A program made the position numbers and the translations under genes. A stretch of 64,000 bases of DNA from positions 70,965,910 through 71,029,909 of the forward strand of contig NC_081303.1 in NCBI RefSeq assembly GCF_030435805.1. The letters are read 5' to 3'. Numbering within the stretch: the stretch's first letter is position 1; every line of letters starts with the position of its first letter. This document shows positions 44,260 to 54,987 of the stretch, piece after piece. Origin of the DNA: Mustela lutreola. Taxonomy: Eukaryota; Chordata; Mammalia; Carnivora; Mustelidae. The notes under the pieces were generated by a model. The model was given only the letters and a program-made list of their open reading frames with translations. It was not told the DNA's origin and searched no databases.

Positions 44260-44660
44260 TTAAAGGAATCTACTTGTAAGTCATAAAATAACATTTTGAG
44301 ACTGGCAGAGATCATTCTCTATTTTACAAGTGAGGAAAGGATGCAGAGGGCATAACACATTGCCCCCAAATCAAACAGGAAGTTAGTGGTAACACCAGAG
44401 CTAGAACCTAGGTCTCCTGATTTTTTTTTTTTTTTTAAGATAGAGAGAGGAATGGGGAGGGGCAGAGGGAGAGGGAGAGAGAGAATCTTAAGCAAGCTTC
44501 ACACCCAGCACAGAGCCTGATGCAGGGATTAAGCTCACCACCCTGAGATCATGACCTGAGCCAGAATCAAGAGTTGGACCCTTAATCAACGGAACCCCCC
44601 AGGCACCCTAGGTCTCCTGACTTCTCATTCAGTAGTCTGTTGACTGCACTATATTAACTG
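44260..44660 (-). repeat. MIR SINE, minus strand, interrupted by a CAN-SINE
   Basis: Reverse MIR text: 'TTCTCTATTTTACAAGTGAG', CATTGCCCCCAAATCAAACA, 'CAGAGCTAGAACCTAGGTCT', resumed after the SINE with TCATTCAGTAGTCTGTTGAC. Confidence 0.75.
44421..44606 (-). repeat. CAN-SINE, minus strand, in a MIR
   Basis: Poly(T) start, reversed body, reversed head ending CCAGGCAC. CCTAGGTCTCCTGA at 44,407-44,420 and 44,607-44,620 is a perfect 14-bp target duplication. Confidence 0.95.
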
Positions 44661-44979
44661 AGCATCAATAATTTCATTTGAAATAAAGACACAAGGCAGT
44701 CACTCTTAGCTTTTTGTGGACTGTCGCTGTCTTTGACACTTTAATGAAAGCTATAGGTTTCCCCCAGGAAAAACACACATATAATTTCATATCCATTTTC
44801 AGGGGGTACAGGGAATTATTGCCTGTGTGAAAGATGGTGGGAAGGTAGAAGAATCTAGAAGTGGCGAGACAGAAGGCTAATGCAGTAGTTGAGGGGAGAG
44901 AGAGAGAGAAAGAGGGAGAGCACAAGAATGAGAGCAAGCATGTGCTGGGTTCAAGACCAGGGGAAGAGAAAGGAAAGTT

Positions 44980-45180
44980 CAAATTTGAGAGGTGACCTAT
45001 GGGTGGGATGGTTAGAGTTGAGGAACAAAGAGGCATTTAAGATGACTCAGAGGCTTCTGGTATAGATATTAAGGAAAATGGTGATGCCATACATCAAATT
45101 ATGGGCTACTGAGAGTGAGTAGGTTTGAAGGCAGATAATGTGGTTGCTTTGACAGGTGTCTTAGCTATCTGCAGGCCATC
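44980..45180 (+). repeat. Ancient mammalian interspersed repeat, family not named
   Basis: Wording such as AAGATGACTCAGAGGCTTCT and 'TGAGAGTGAGTAGGTTTGAA' fits the same old repeat text as at 5.4-5.8 kb. Low certainty. Confidence 0.3.
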
Positions 45181-46234
45181 AGGGTGGGGATGTCCACAGG
45201 AAGCTGGCAATAACACAAGTACCTTCCACATCTTCTGCTGCCACTCTTCCTCTGACCATCTGGATAATCCATTCTCTCCTGATCCAAACACCTACTTTCT
45301 GGTCTCTATCCCCTTTGCTCATCCTATTCCCTCAACATGGTGTGCCTTCCATCCACCATCACCCCAATCCAGTTCAAATGATATTTTCCCTATTCTTTTT
45401 ATAGAGAATGTGGTCTGTTTAAAAACATAAAAGAAAACAAAACAGAAAAAAAAAATCATCCTGAAGCACTCTTCCTGGTCATACACAGTTTTACACTTTT
45501 CCAAAGAGTATTTATTATTAGTAAAGCCTTGGCTCAGGATCCCAGGTTGGGGATCACCAAATGTCCAGGTCCCCTTTCACCACCCTGAGAGAACGATGGA
45601 GGAGATAGGAGAGGTGATGGAGCCAGTTCAGATATTTCCAGGAAACGTGCCTTGTTCCCAGCAGTCGTCCCAGGCTTATACCCAGGATGTGGGACACAAG
45701 GACTTGTATTCATGCCAGTACATTCACACACAGAGACATCACCCCTTTAGTAATCACTGTGTCCTCTCAGCAAGGAAGTCCACGTAGTTCTGCCAGCAGT
45801 TCCTTGTCTGGTTCTGGTTGGGGAAGCGGCTGTCAAAAGGGGAAGTCTGGTGGTTCTTGATTTTGGTCTTGATGTCTTCTGTCCTGGTGCTGACTCTAAA
45901 GACACCCTTGCAGCCCCTCACAGCTCAATGTGACCCTCAGCAAGGATGCCAGGGTCAGCCCAGAGTGGAATTAAGACCTGATATTTTCTCTATTAAGCCG
46001 CTCCTGACACCATCAGTGTGATCTGTAAAATCCCAAATCTTTCTCTGAAATTCTCGTGCCATATTTTCTATTTTGGATTTCACTTATTTACATTATTAAG
46101 AAAGAGACAGAAAAGAAGGGGAAAAGAAATAAAGGACAGATGGTACAAATAGATAACAAATAACAAGACGGAAAATTTAAATCCAACTATGTCAATAATC
46201 ACATTAAATGTAAATGATCTAAACACACCAGTTA

Positions 46235-46440
46235 GAGGTACCTGGGTGGCTCAGTAGGTTGTGTCTGCCTTTGGCTCAGGTCATGATCCCAGGGTCCTGG
46301 AATCAAGCCCATGGCAGACTCCCACTCAGCAGTGAGTCTGCTTCTCCCTCTGCCTCTCCCCCTGGCTTGTGCTCGCTCTCTCTCTCTCTCTCATTCACTC
46401 ACTCTTTCTCTCAAATAAATAAATAAAATCTTAAAAAAAA
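46235..46440 (+). repeat. CAN-SINE in L1
   Basis: TAAACACACCAGTTA before and TAAACACACCAATTA after the element form the target duplication. Head AGGTACCTGGGTGGCTCAGT, long (CT)n and (AAAT)n tail. Confidence 0.94.
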
Positions 46441-46724
46441 TAAACACACCAATTAAAGGAGCTTGTCAGATTGGATTGTAAAGTAATATCTAACTATATA
46501 CAGCCTACAAGAAATCCCTATCATTATATAAAAACATGAATAAGTTAAAGGTAAAAGGATGGGGAAATATATACCATGCTAACACCAGTCAAAATAAAGT
46601 TGGAATGGCTATATTAAAACTAGATGGAATAGATTTCAGGGCAAAGAGTATTACTAGGAATACAGAGGATCACTTCATAATGATAAACAGGTCAATTCAT
46701 CAAGAAGACATAACAATTTGAGGG

Positions 46725-46813
46725 ACACCTGGCTGGCTGAGTTGGCTGAGGTTGAGTTCAAGTCTCACATTGGATGTAGAGATTGTTTGAAAATAAAACC
46801 TTTAAAAAAAATA
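46725..46813 (+). repeat. Short tRNA-Lys-type SINE
   Basis: A short form: GGGACACCTGGCTGGCTGAG, then GTTGAGTTCAAGTCTCACAT, TGGATGTAGAGATTG and an A-rich tail. It lacks the CT-rich middle of the long CAN-SINEs; part of the first box is missing. Confidence 0.75.
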
Positions 46814-47157
46814 GAAGAAAACAATAAGTCTTAGGTATTTATGTACCTAATAACAGAGATTCAAAGTACATGAAGCAAAAATCAATAGAAATGTAAGGAG
46901 AAATGAATGAATCTGCGGTTATAATCAGAAATGACAATACTTGTGTCTCAATAATTGATAGGACAAGTAAGCGGAAAATCAGTAAAGACTTGACCAACTC
47001 CATCAATTATCTTGACCCAATTGATATTTATGGAACATTCCACTCAATAACAGCAGGATACACATGCTTTCCAAGTGTGCATGGAACATTTACCAAGATA
47101 GACCATATCTTAGACTGTAAAAGAAGTCTTGGTAAATTTTAAAGCGATGAGACCTGG

Positions 47158-47262
47158 GGTGCCTGGTTGGCTCAGTTGGTAGAGTATGTAACTCTTGATC
47201 TCAGAGCTGTGAGTTTGAGCCCCACACTGGATGTAGATACTACTTAAAAATTAAATATTTAT
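47158..47262 (+). repeat. Short tRNA-Lys-type SINE
   Basis: The tRNA-Lys resemblance is plain: TTGGCTCAGTTGGTAGAG, ACTCTTGATCTCAGAGCTGT, GAGTTTGAGCCCCACACTGG, then ATGTAGATACTACTTAAAAA. This is the short carnivore SINE form, likely ancestral to the longer ones. Confidence 0.85.
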
Positions 47263-47538
47263 AAATACATACTTACATACATAAATGGAATGAGATCATA
47301 CAAAATATATTCTCTGATCACAGAGGTATTAAATTATATGTCAATAATAGAACACTATCCAGAAAATCCCCAAATACTCGGAAACTAAACAACACTGTTC
47401 TAAATAATTCATGGGTAAAAGAAGAAATCAAAGAGAAAATTTAAATTTTTGAACTGAATGAAAACTAAAAACGAAAAGCTGGTTCACTGAGAAGATAGGA
47501 AAAATAGATAAATCTACCCAGACTTATCAGCAAACAAG

Positions 47539-47540
<2 letters not shown>

Positions 47541-47575
<35 letters not shown>
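47541..47575. repeat. (AC)17 microsatellite
   Basis: A pure AC dinucleotide run inside the old L1. Confidence 0.95.
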
Positions 47576-47577
<2 letters not shown>

Positions 47578-47711
47578 TGATTAATATCAGGAATGAGAGA
47601 GATAATGTCACTACAGATTCTAAAGATATTAAAAGAATAATAGGAGAATTTATGCAAAACATTTGACAGCTTAGTTGAACATAAAAGTTCCTTAAAAATG
47701 ATAAAATATCA

Positions 47712-47917
47712 GGGCGCCTGGGTGGCTCAGTTGGTTAAAGCCTCTGCCTTCGGCTGAGGTCATGATCCCAGGGTTCTGGAATCGAGCCCCACATCGGGCT
47801 CTCTGCTCAGGGGGGGAGCCTGCTTCCTCCCCCACCCCACTCTCTCTGCCTACCTCTGCCTACTTGTGATCTCTGTCTGTCAAATAAATAAATAAAATCT
47901 TTAAAAAAATAAAAATA
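47712..47917 (+). repeat. CAN-SINE, perfect target duplication
   Basis: AAAATGATAAAATATCA at 47,695-47,711 and 47,917-47,933 is a perfect 17-bp duplication. Head GGGCGCCTGGGTGGCTCAGT, intact blocks and a (AAAT)n tail; one of the younger copies. Confidence 0.96.
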
Positions 47918-48015
47918 AAATGATAAAATATCAAACTCACTCAAAAACTAATAGATCCCCTGAATCACCCTATAAGCTATTAAGCAGGTTGAATTATAGT
48001 TTAAAAACTTCCCAA

Positions 48016-48227
48016 GGGGTGCCTGGGTGGCTCAGTGGGTTAAAGCCTCTGCCTTCAGCTCAGGTCATGATCCCAGGGTCCTGGGATAGAGCCCCGCATC
48101 GGGCTCTCTGCTGAGCAGGGAGCCTGCTTCCTACTCTCTCTCTGCCTGCCTCTCTGCCTACTTGTGATCTCTATCTGTCAAATGAATAAATAAAATATTT
48201 AAAAAAATAAAAATAAAAATAAAAAAT
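48016..48227 (+). repeat. CAN-SINE
   Basis: TAAAAACTTCCCA on the left (48,002-48,014) recurs after the tail, giving the target duplication. A young-looking copy with intact head and blocks. Confidence 0.95.
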
Positions 48228-48243
48228 AAAAACTTCCCACAAG

Positions 48244-48440
48244 GGGGCACCTGCGTGGCTCAGTCAGCCTTAGGCTCATGTGATGACATCATTAGGGTCA
48301 TGGGATCAAGCCCTATATCAGGCATCCCTGCTCAGCAGGAAATCTGCTTCTCCCTGTGGCTCTGCCTCTCCATCCCCCTGCTTGTGCTCTGTTGCTCATG
48401 CCCTCTCAAATAAATAAATAAAATCTTAAAAAACAAAACC
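48244..48440 (+). repeat. CAN-SINE, diverged
   Basis: Starts 16 bases after the previous SINE's tail and target. Head GGGGCACCTGCGTGGCTCAG; first box shortened; middle blocks changed (GATGACATCATTAGGGTCAT). Confidence 0.88.
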
Positions 48441-48950
48441 AAACAAACACCTTCCTACAAAGGAAACACCAGACCTGAATAGTGTTATTGGCAAACTCTA
48501 CCAAATGTTTAAGAAAAAAAAAAGAATAATACCAATTGCACACACTCTTTCAGAAAATAGAAGCATAGGGAATATGTCCCAACTCATTATATAAAGCCGA
48601 CGTTACTCTAACACCAGAATGAGACAAAGATATTATAAGAAAACTATAGTCCAGTGTTGCATATGAACACAGATGCAAAAACCCTTAACAACATTTTAGT
48701 AGGTCAAATCCAATATTATATAAAAAGGATAACACATCATGACCAAAAATGCAAGTTACAGTAAACATCTGAAACATTGAAACATTTCTAACTTAAAAAA
48801 GAAAAACCAAAAAGAAAAGACAAGAAAACATATCATCATCTTAATACCTATCAAAAACACATTTGACAAAAATCCAGTGTAAAGTTCTGATTTTAAAAAC
48901 TTCTCAACAAATTTGGAAAAGATGGAAACTTCTTCAACCAGATAAAGGCT

Positions 48951-48953
<3 letters not shown>

Positions 48954-48983
<30 letters not shown>
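48954..48983. repeat. (AC)15 microsatellite
   Basis: An AC run in the reverse transcriptase part of the old L1. Confidence 0.93.
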
Positions 48984-48985
<2 letters not shown>

Positions 48986-49179
48986 CCCTACAATAAGATC
49001 ATATTAAAACATCATGGTAAAAGATTGAATACTTTCCTCCTAAGATCAGGAACAAGGCAAAGATATCTGCTCTCACCACTGTTCTTCAGAATTATACTGG
49101 AGGCTTTAACCAGCGCAATACGGCAAGAAAGATTAATGGCATCCAGACTGGAAAGGAAGAAGTAAAATTGTCTTTTACT

Positions 49180-49384
49180 TTATTTTTTTAAAGATTTTAT
49201 TTATTTATTCAACAGATAGCGGGAGAGAGAGCAAGAAAAAGCACAAGCAGGGGGATCAGCAGAGGGAAAGGGAGAAGCAGGCTCCCCAGTGAGCGGGAAC
49301 CAGACGTGGACCTCAGTTCCAGGATCTGGGATTGTGACCTGATCTGAAGGCAGATGCTTAACTGACTGAGCTCCCAGGCACCCT
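49180..49384 (-). repeat. CAN-SINE, minus strand, in L1
   Basis: Reversed copy: TTTTTAAAGATTTTATTTAT start, GAGCAAGAAAAAGCACAAGC, the reversed head CTGAGCTCCCAGGCACCC. Flanks match only weakly. Confidence 0.92.
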
Positions 49385-49539
49385 GAAGAAAACTTGTTTT
49401 TATTCAGAGATGACATAGTCATCTATATGGAAAATTCAATGGAATCTACAAAAAGTTACTAGGTCGAACAACTGAGTTTGGCAGGTTTTCAGGCTATAAG
49501 ATCAATTCGCAGAAATCAATCATGTCCCTGCGTACTAGT

Positions 49540-50025
49540 TGAATTAATTTCCCTTGGCTGCTGTAACAAAGTGTCACAGCTGGGATGGCTTAACACAGCA
49601 GAACTTAGTTCTCTCACAGTTCTGATATTAGAAGTCAGATACTAAGGTATTGGTAGGACCACGCTCTCAATGAAGGGTCTAGGGGAGACACCCTCCTTCC
49701 TCTTTGAGCTTCTGGCGTCTTCTAGCAATCCATGTGTTCCTCGGCTTACAAACGTGTCGCTCCAATTTCTGCCTCCATCTTCACATGGCTGTCTTTTCCC
49801 CTTGGGTTTTCCTGTCATTTTCCCTCTCTGCATGTCTGTGTCCAAGTTTCTTTCTGAAAAGGTCACCAATCATATTGGATCGAGGGCCCACCCTACTCCA
49901 GTCTGACCTCATCTTAACTCTGATTAGATCGGCAAAGACCCTACTTCCAGATTAGATGACATTCACAGGTACCAAAGATTAGGGCTTCAATATATCTCTT
50001 GGGGATACACAATTTAACCCCAAAC
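49540..50025 (-). mobile_element. MaLR (MLT1/MST-type) solitary LTR, minus strand, inserted in L1
   Basis: Minus-strand MaLR LTR wording: the complement of TTTGGGGTTAAATTGTG at one end, 'CTCTCACAGTTCTGATATTA', GTCTTTTCCCCTTGGGTTTT, and GCTGCTGTAACAAAGTGTCA near the other. CTAG borders both ends as a short target duplication, and L1 text joins across it. About 490 bp, an old fossil without inner region. Confidence 0.85.
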
Positions 50026-50175
50026 ACTAGCAATGAACACTCAAAAGTTAAATTTAAAAATACTATTGATTATAGCATCAAAAAACCCCATAAAATCCTT
50101 AGGGATAAATCTGACAAAAGATGTGCACCGAAAACTACAAAACATTGCTCAGATAAATGAAAAAAGCCCGAAAGA

Positions 50176-50395
50176 GGGGTGCCTGGGTGCTCAGTCAGTA
50201 GAAAATCAGACTTGATTTCAGCTCAGGTCATGATCTCAGTTTTAGGAGACTGAGCCCTGCCTCTGGCTCTATGCTGAGCAGGGAGTCTGGTTGGGATTCT
50301 CTCTCTCCCTCTCCCTCTGTCCCTCCCCGCCCCTGCTTGTGCTCTCTCAAAACAAAAACAAAAACAAAAAAATAAACAACAACAACAAAACCTTA
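50176..50395 (+). repeat. CAN-SINE, older copy
   Basis: Has the longer GACTTGATTTCAGCTCAGG first-box form and an (AAAAC)n-rich tail instead of (AAAT)n. Confidence 0.88.
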
Positions 50396-50863
50396 GAAAG
50401 AAAAGGACATAAATAAATGGCAAGATACATATTGCCCATGGATTGAAACACTCAATATTATTAAGCCTTCGATTCCCCCAGATTGATCTAAACATTTAAT
50501 ATAGTCCCAAGCAAAATAACAGCAATGTTTATTGAAACTGACAATCTGATTCTAAGTGTCATATAGAAATGCAAAGGGCCTAGATCACCCAAAACAACTT
50601 TAAAAAAGAAGAATACAGCTGAAAGACTTGAAAAAATTCAAGATTTATTTATTAATTCAAGTAATTAAGATAGTATAGTTATAGGCATAAAAAAAGGCAG
50701 ATCACTGGAACAAAATAGAGAGTTCATAAGTACATCTACATACACATGGTCAATAGATTTTTGACCAATGTTCCAAGGCAATGCAGTAGAGAAGGGATGG
50801 TATTTTCAATATAGAACAGTTGGATAACTACATGCCAAAAAATAAAACAAAAGAAGGAGGAGA

Positions 50864-51045
50864 GGGGCGCCTGGGGGGCTCAGTGGGTTAAAGCCCTGCC
50901 TTCAGCTCAGGTCATGATCCCAGGATCCTGGGCTCGAGCCCCACAGCAGGCTCTCTGCTCAGCAGGGAGCCTGCTTCCCCCCTCCTCTCCCTGCCTCTGC
51001 CTACTTTCGACCTCTGTCTGTCAAATAAATAAAAATCTTAAAAAA
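50864..51045 (+). repeat. CAN-SINE
   Basis: GGGGCGCCTGGGGGGCTCAG head, CAGGATCCTGGGCTCGAGCC block, tail running into an (AAG)n microsatellite (about 51,046-51,065). Confidence 0.93.
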
Positions 51046-51248
51046 GAAGAAGAAGAAGAAGAAGGAGCAGGAAGAGAGGAGGAGGAGAACATCAATCTAT
51101 ACCTGGCATAACACACAAAAATTAACTCAAAATTGACCACAAACCTGGATGTAAAACATCACTTCCAGAAGAACACATAAGAGAAAATCTTTGCATCTTT
51201 CAGCTAGGCAAAGCTTTCTCAGCTACGACACTAATGGCATGATCCATG

Positions 51249-51388
51249 GGGTGCCTGGGTGGCTCTGCTGGTTAATTATCTGCCTTCAACTCAGGTCATG
51301 ACCGGCTACTCCCTTTCTTCTGCCTCTCCCTCTGCTTGTGCTGTCTCTCTCTGTGTCAAATAAATAATATCTTAAAAAAAAAAAATAA
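51249..51388 (+). repeat. CAN-SINE with internal deletion
   Basis: The head through CAGGTCATGACC is followed directly by the CT-rich part; the CCTGGGATCGAGCCCC block and the next 40 or so bases are missing. The tail is normal. Confidence 0.88.
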
Positions 51389-51482
51389 AAGGAGTCCAAA
51401 AATTTTTGTAAAACACTGTTTAATTTATTAATTTAAGTATTTATGTAATTATATTAAGTAATTAAATATAATTAATTTAAGT

Positions 51483-51588
51483 AAAACACTGTTTTGCTTA
51501 AAATACATTGTATTATTTAGAGAAAAACATGTAGCATAAAATGAAGAAAACAAATTAAACAGTATTTTTCAAGAGGCCAAGGAAAAGA
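51483..51588 (+). repeat. 106-bp direct repeat, left copy
   Basis: Matches 53,249-53,354 at all but four positions, from AAAACACTGTTTTGC to GGCCAAGGAAAAGA. The sequences beyond both ends differ. See findings. Confidence 0.92.
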
Positions 51589-51703
51589 TCATTCGTCTTA
51601 AAAATAAAAGTCAGTAATATTACCAGCAAAAAAAAGTCTTTATCTAATAACAGAGAATTGAAATTCAGGACATGTGAACTATGGCAAAATCATAAACAAG
51701 CAT

Positions 51704-51876
51704 GGGGCGTCTGGCTGTCTCAGTGAGTTAAGCCTCTGCCTTTGACTCAGGTCATGATCCCAGGGTCCTGGGATCCAGCCCAACATGGGGCTCCACACTC
51801 AGCAGGGAGTCTGTTTCTCCGTCTGCTGCTCCCCCTGTTTGTGCTGTTAAATAAATAAAGTTATTTTTTTAAAGAA
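51704..51876 (+). repeat. CAN-SINE, shortened
   Basis: GGGGCGTCTGGCTGTCTCAG head, CCTGGGATCCAGCCC block, little CT-rich tract, TTAAATAAATAAAG tail. Confidence 0.88.
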
Positions 51877-52020
51877 TGAACTAGTTCACCATATATTATT
51901 TTTAAATACCATCTCATATATAAAAGCAGAATAGAAGTTGTGTGTGGGTGTGGGTGTGCTTTAAATTTTTAAAATCTTGATACAGTTCAAATTGAGTAAG
52001 GGACAGGTGAGGCTAGGTAG

Positions 52021-52424
52021 TGAGAGACAGGTAGGGGGAGCCATGACTAGGGTCCCTCAGGGGCATAGGTAACCAGGCTCACAGAAATCCCAGATGTGGA
52101 GAAATTCCCATGATACTTACAAGAACATGTTGTTTGCTGGTGATAGTTACAAGTCCACCTTGGTGTTCTAAATAGACATGATAGTCACAAATCTGCCAGG
52201 CTATTCATAAGAAATTTACCAGGTTCCCTGGTCTGTATCCTATAAAAGACCTATCATTAAAGCCCTCGGTGGCAGCTCCTTCTGGACCCCGCTGGCTCTA
52301 GAGAACTCTTTTCTTTCCTTTCTGTTCTCACCCTCACTTAATAAGCTTCCACTTCACTTCACCTTTTTGTCCCCGAGATTCATTCTTGGACTCCGTGAGA
52401 CAAGAACTGTGAAACCCTGCCACA
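52021..52424 (+). mobile_element. Solitary LTR fossil, ERV1-like
   Basis: About 400 bases with LTR layout: a TG start, CCTATAAAAGACC promoter-type box, TCATTAAAGCC, TTAATAAGCTTCC poly(A)-type signal, and an end with GTCCCCGAGATTCATTC, TGAGACAAGAACTG and CA. Class assignment is from general ERV1 LTR wording. No inner genes are beside it. Old. Confidence 0.6.
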
Positions 52425-52709
52425 AAATCAGTGAGCCATGTTCATTTCAGCTCCTTCACAACCAAACCTGGGGGCAGGGACTGCTTGTTTCTCTGCCTTC
52501 TCTTTGTCTGTGATAACCAAGGTATAAAGGTATCCGCTGCATGAAACTTTAAACATCACATTATCCGTATTTTTCTTGATCTTGACAGATTTGACATCCT
52601 TTCACCTGGCCCTGAGCAGAAAGTCCTTGATTTCTTCAATCTTGCAATGCATGGCTATGAGGGGCATAGGGGACCGAAAGCCAGAATAGAAGTTTTTGAC
52701 ATTTCAATC

Positions 52710-52920
52710 TTACCTATTTATTTTTATTGAAGTATGGTTGATGCACAATGTTACATTAGTTTCAAGTGTGCAACATAATGCTACAACAAGTCTCGATGTT
52801 ACACTGTGTTCCCAAGTGGAGCTGCCGTCTGTCCATCACCTTACAGCTCTGTTGCAATCCTTTTAACTCTGTTCCCTGTGCTCTGCCCTCCATCCCAGGA
52901 TCTAGCCATTCCACAGCAAA
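52710..52920 (+). mobile_element. L1 3'-region fragment
   Basis: TTTTATTGAAGTATGGTTGA, TTAGTTTCAAGTGTGCAACA and CTCTGTTCCCTGTGCTCTGC are wording of an L1 3' region like that at 10.05 kb. Confidence 0.65.
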
Positions 52921-53248
52921 AGCAGAACAGGATTTTAAAACACAATGTTTGTGAAAAGAAAAGGAAAACAGAATGAGATGTTATTCAACACGATTGTCCT
53001 GAGATGCAAAACACACAAAATAATACAATGTATTGATCAGGGACACCTATATATGTGGATATAGGAGTGAAAGGAGAGTCGAATGACTGCATAAATGAGT
53101 GCATAAATAAATCTGTTTCAGGGGTGGCAAGGAAAAAGGGAGCAAGGATGGGAAAAGAGGCAACTGAAAGGAAGACGTGGACCAATTATCTAGTGTGCCA
53201 TAAACTGAAGGATTTAATTGCTTATACCAGCTTAACAAAAGTAGAACA

Positions 53249-53354
53249 AAAACCCTGTTTTACTTAAAATACATTGTATTATTTAGAGAAAAACATGTAG
53301 CATAAAATGAAGAAAACGAATTAAACAGTTTTTTTCAAGAGGCCAAGGAAAAGA
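53249..53354 (+). repeat. 106-bp direct repeat, right copy
   Basis: Right partner of 51,483-51,588 with four substitutions; L1 ORF2 text follows it directly. Confidence 0.92.
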
Positions 53355-54289
53355 ATAGGCGATTTGCAGAAGAAATACAAACATCCAATAAGAATATGAA
53401 ACTATTATCATCAATCTCAAATAAAGAAAACCTTAATTAAGAAAAACTCAATATGCTTTTGTGCATTGAATTGGAAAAATATTTAAAAGAATGACACTAA
53501 TCATTGCTACGAAGTGTGTGAAGAAAAGTAGATTCTCATGTTTGTTTGGAAGAATTGTACTGATAAGGACTTTTGGGAGGGCAGTTTGGAAGTATCTATC
53601 AAAATTTTAAAGATGGGGGAACCACCTGGGTGGCTCAGTCAGTTAAGCGTCTGCCTTCAGCTCAGGTCATGATCCTGGGGTGCTGGAATCCAGCCCCACG
53701 ACCCTCCATCACACCACCCCGGATCCTTGTTCAGCGGGAAGTCTGCTTCTCCCTCTGCCTGCTGCTCCCCCTGCTTGTGCTCTCTCAGTTAAATAAATAA
53801 AAATTTTTTAAATTAAAAGGTATATTCTCTTTAATCCAGCAGTTCCATTTCTAAGAATCTACCCTCCGAAAGTGCTCACATAAGTGCCCAATTACATATG
53901 CAGAGAGCAGTGTGGTGCACTGCCGTATTATTCCTAACAAGAGATTGGAATGAACTTAAATGTCAGCAGGAGGAGGGTTATATGAATTATAATACGTATG
54001 TCCTAGGTAGAAGTTTAAAAAGTAAAGTTAGTCTATATATACAGATATAAAAATATATTTATAATGTATCGTTAAAGAAAAAGTAAGCAGCAGTGCATAC
54101 TAGGTTAAAGTGTAGTGGTAAATGTACAGTATAATTTTAAATGCATGCATCTACATGTTTATATATGTATTTGCAAAAATCACAAAAGTCTGAAAGAATA
54201 CAGACCAAATGGTTAATATGAATTACTTTTGGGGAGGGAAGTGCAATTCAGACTTACACAATTAGTACGTAGGGGTCATACATTTACCC
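53355..54289 (+). mobile_element. Old L1 LINE, end of ORF2 and 3'UTR
   Basis: Continues L1 ORF2 order after 51.2 kb: RRFAEEIQTSNKNMK-type text, GQFGSIYQNFK, FLRIYPPKVLT, then VPNYICREQ and a long AT-rich 3' part. A SINE interrupts it. Probably the same element as at 46.1-51.7 kb. Confidence 0.75.
53614..53812 (+). repeat. CAN-SINE in L1
   Basis: GGGAACCACCTGGGTGGCTC head, normal first boxes, a variant GACCCTCCATCACACCACCC stretch in the middle, AAATAAATAAAAATTTTTT tail. Confidence 0.9.
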
Positions 54290-54422
54290 TTTTTTTTTTT
54301 TTAAGTAGGAGCCACACCCAGCATGGAGCCCAAGGCAGGCCTCAAACTCATTACCCTGAGATGAACACCTGAGCTGAGATCAAAAGTTGAATGCTTAACT
54401 GACTGAACCACCCAGGGACTCC
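54290..54422 (-). repeat. Short tRNA-Lys-type SINE, minus strand
   Basis: Poly(T), then GTAGGAGCCACACCCAGCAT and reversed boxes ending in CTGAACCACCCAGGGACTCC. It lacks the CT-rich tract, so it belongs to a shorter form. Confidence 0.8.
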
Positions 54423-54501
54423 TTAAGTCCAGACAATTTAGTATTGGTTGAGTGTGTTATGATAGGCATATCTTACTTTGGTACTTTTTGAAACACTTTT
54501 T

Positions 54502-54544
54502 AAAAATGAGAAACCTGGAAAAAAAAAAAAAATGAGAAACCTGG
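54502..54544 (+). repeat. Poly(A) run framed by a target-type duplication
   Basis: AAAAATGAGAAACCTGG, then about fourteen A, then AATGAGAAACCTGG again. Nothing but A lies between the copies. See findings. Confidence 0.7.
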
Positions 54545-54757
54545 GACTCCTGAGGAGCTCAGTTGGTTGAGAGTCTGCCTTTGGCTCAGGTCATGATGCC
54601 TGGATCCTGGGATCGAGCCCCACAGTGGGCTCCTGATCAGTGCTCCTGATCCTGCTTTTTCCCTCTCCCGCTCTCCCTGCTTGTGTTGTCCCTCTCTCTT
54701 TCTCTCTGTCAAATAAATACATAAAATCTTTTTAAAAATAAATAGAATTTAAAAAAA
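54545..54757 (+). repeat. CAN-SINE
   Basis: Head GACTCCTGAGGAGCTCAG, tail AAATAAATACATAAAATCTT. AATGAGAAACCTGG before and AATGAGAAATCTGG after it (54,761-54,774) form the target duplication, the third use of the same motif here. Confidence 0.92.
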
Positions 54758-54804
54758 TAAAATGAGAAATCTGGGGTGCTCTCCCCCCCTTTCTCTCCAT
54801 CTCA

Positions 54805-54833
54805 AGATAGATAGATAGATAGATGATAGAGAG
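54805..54833. repeat. (GATA)n microsatellite
   Basis: Five AGAT units followed by a broken unit. Confidence 0.9.
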
Positions 54834-54987
54834 ATAAAATAAGAAATCCTATGATTTCCAGTGAAGTGAAAAGATAAGACAAAGTTTCTGGAGGGAAATA
54901 ACTCATGAGAACCCCGTCTGAAGTGTCAAATGGGCTAGACTATGTGAACAATTACATATTCTCAAGATAAAATGGTAACAGGCACTG

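Larger units (their letters stand above)
46090..51700 (+). mobile_element. Old, decayed L1 LINE (ORF2 region) loaded with later insertions
   Basis: Pieces of L1 ORF2 appear in order: the endonuclease region (LKVKGWGNIYHAN, KVGMAIL, FIMINRSIHQEDITI; DPIDIYGTFHSITAGYTCF, HGTFTKIDHILDCK), then RTLSRKSPNTRKLNNTVL with NSWVKEEIK, then the reverse transcriptase region around RSGTRQRYLLSPLFFRIILE, then IDHKPGCKT. A dead element with stops throughout. At least ten SINEs and one LTR broke it up. It probably resumes at 53.35 kb. Confidence 0.88.

Noticed and set aside
47158-47262. tRNA-Lys gene
   Set aside because: The tRNA-like text is followed by a tail and A-rich end, lacks a proper acceptor stem, and is one of several copies; it is a SINE.
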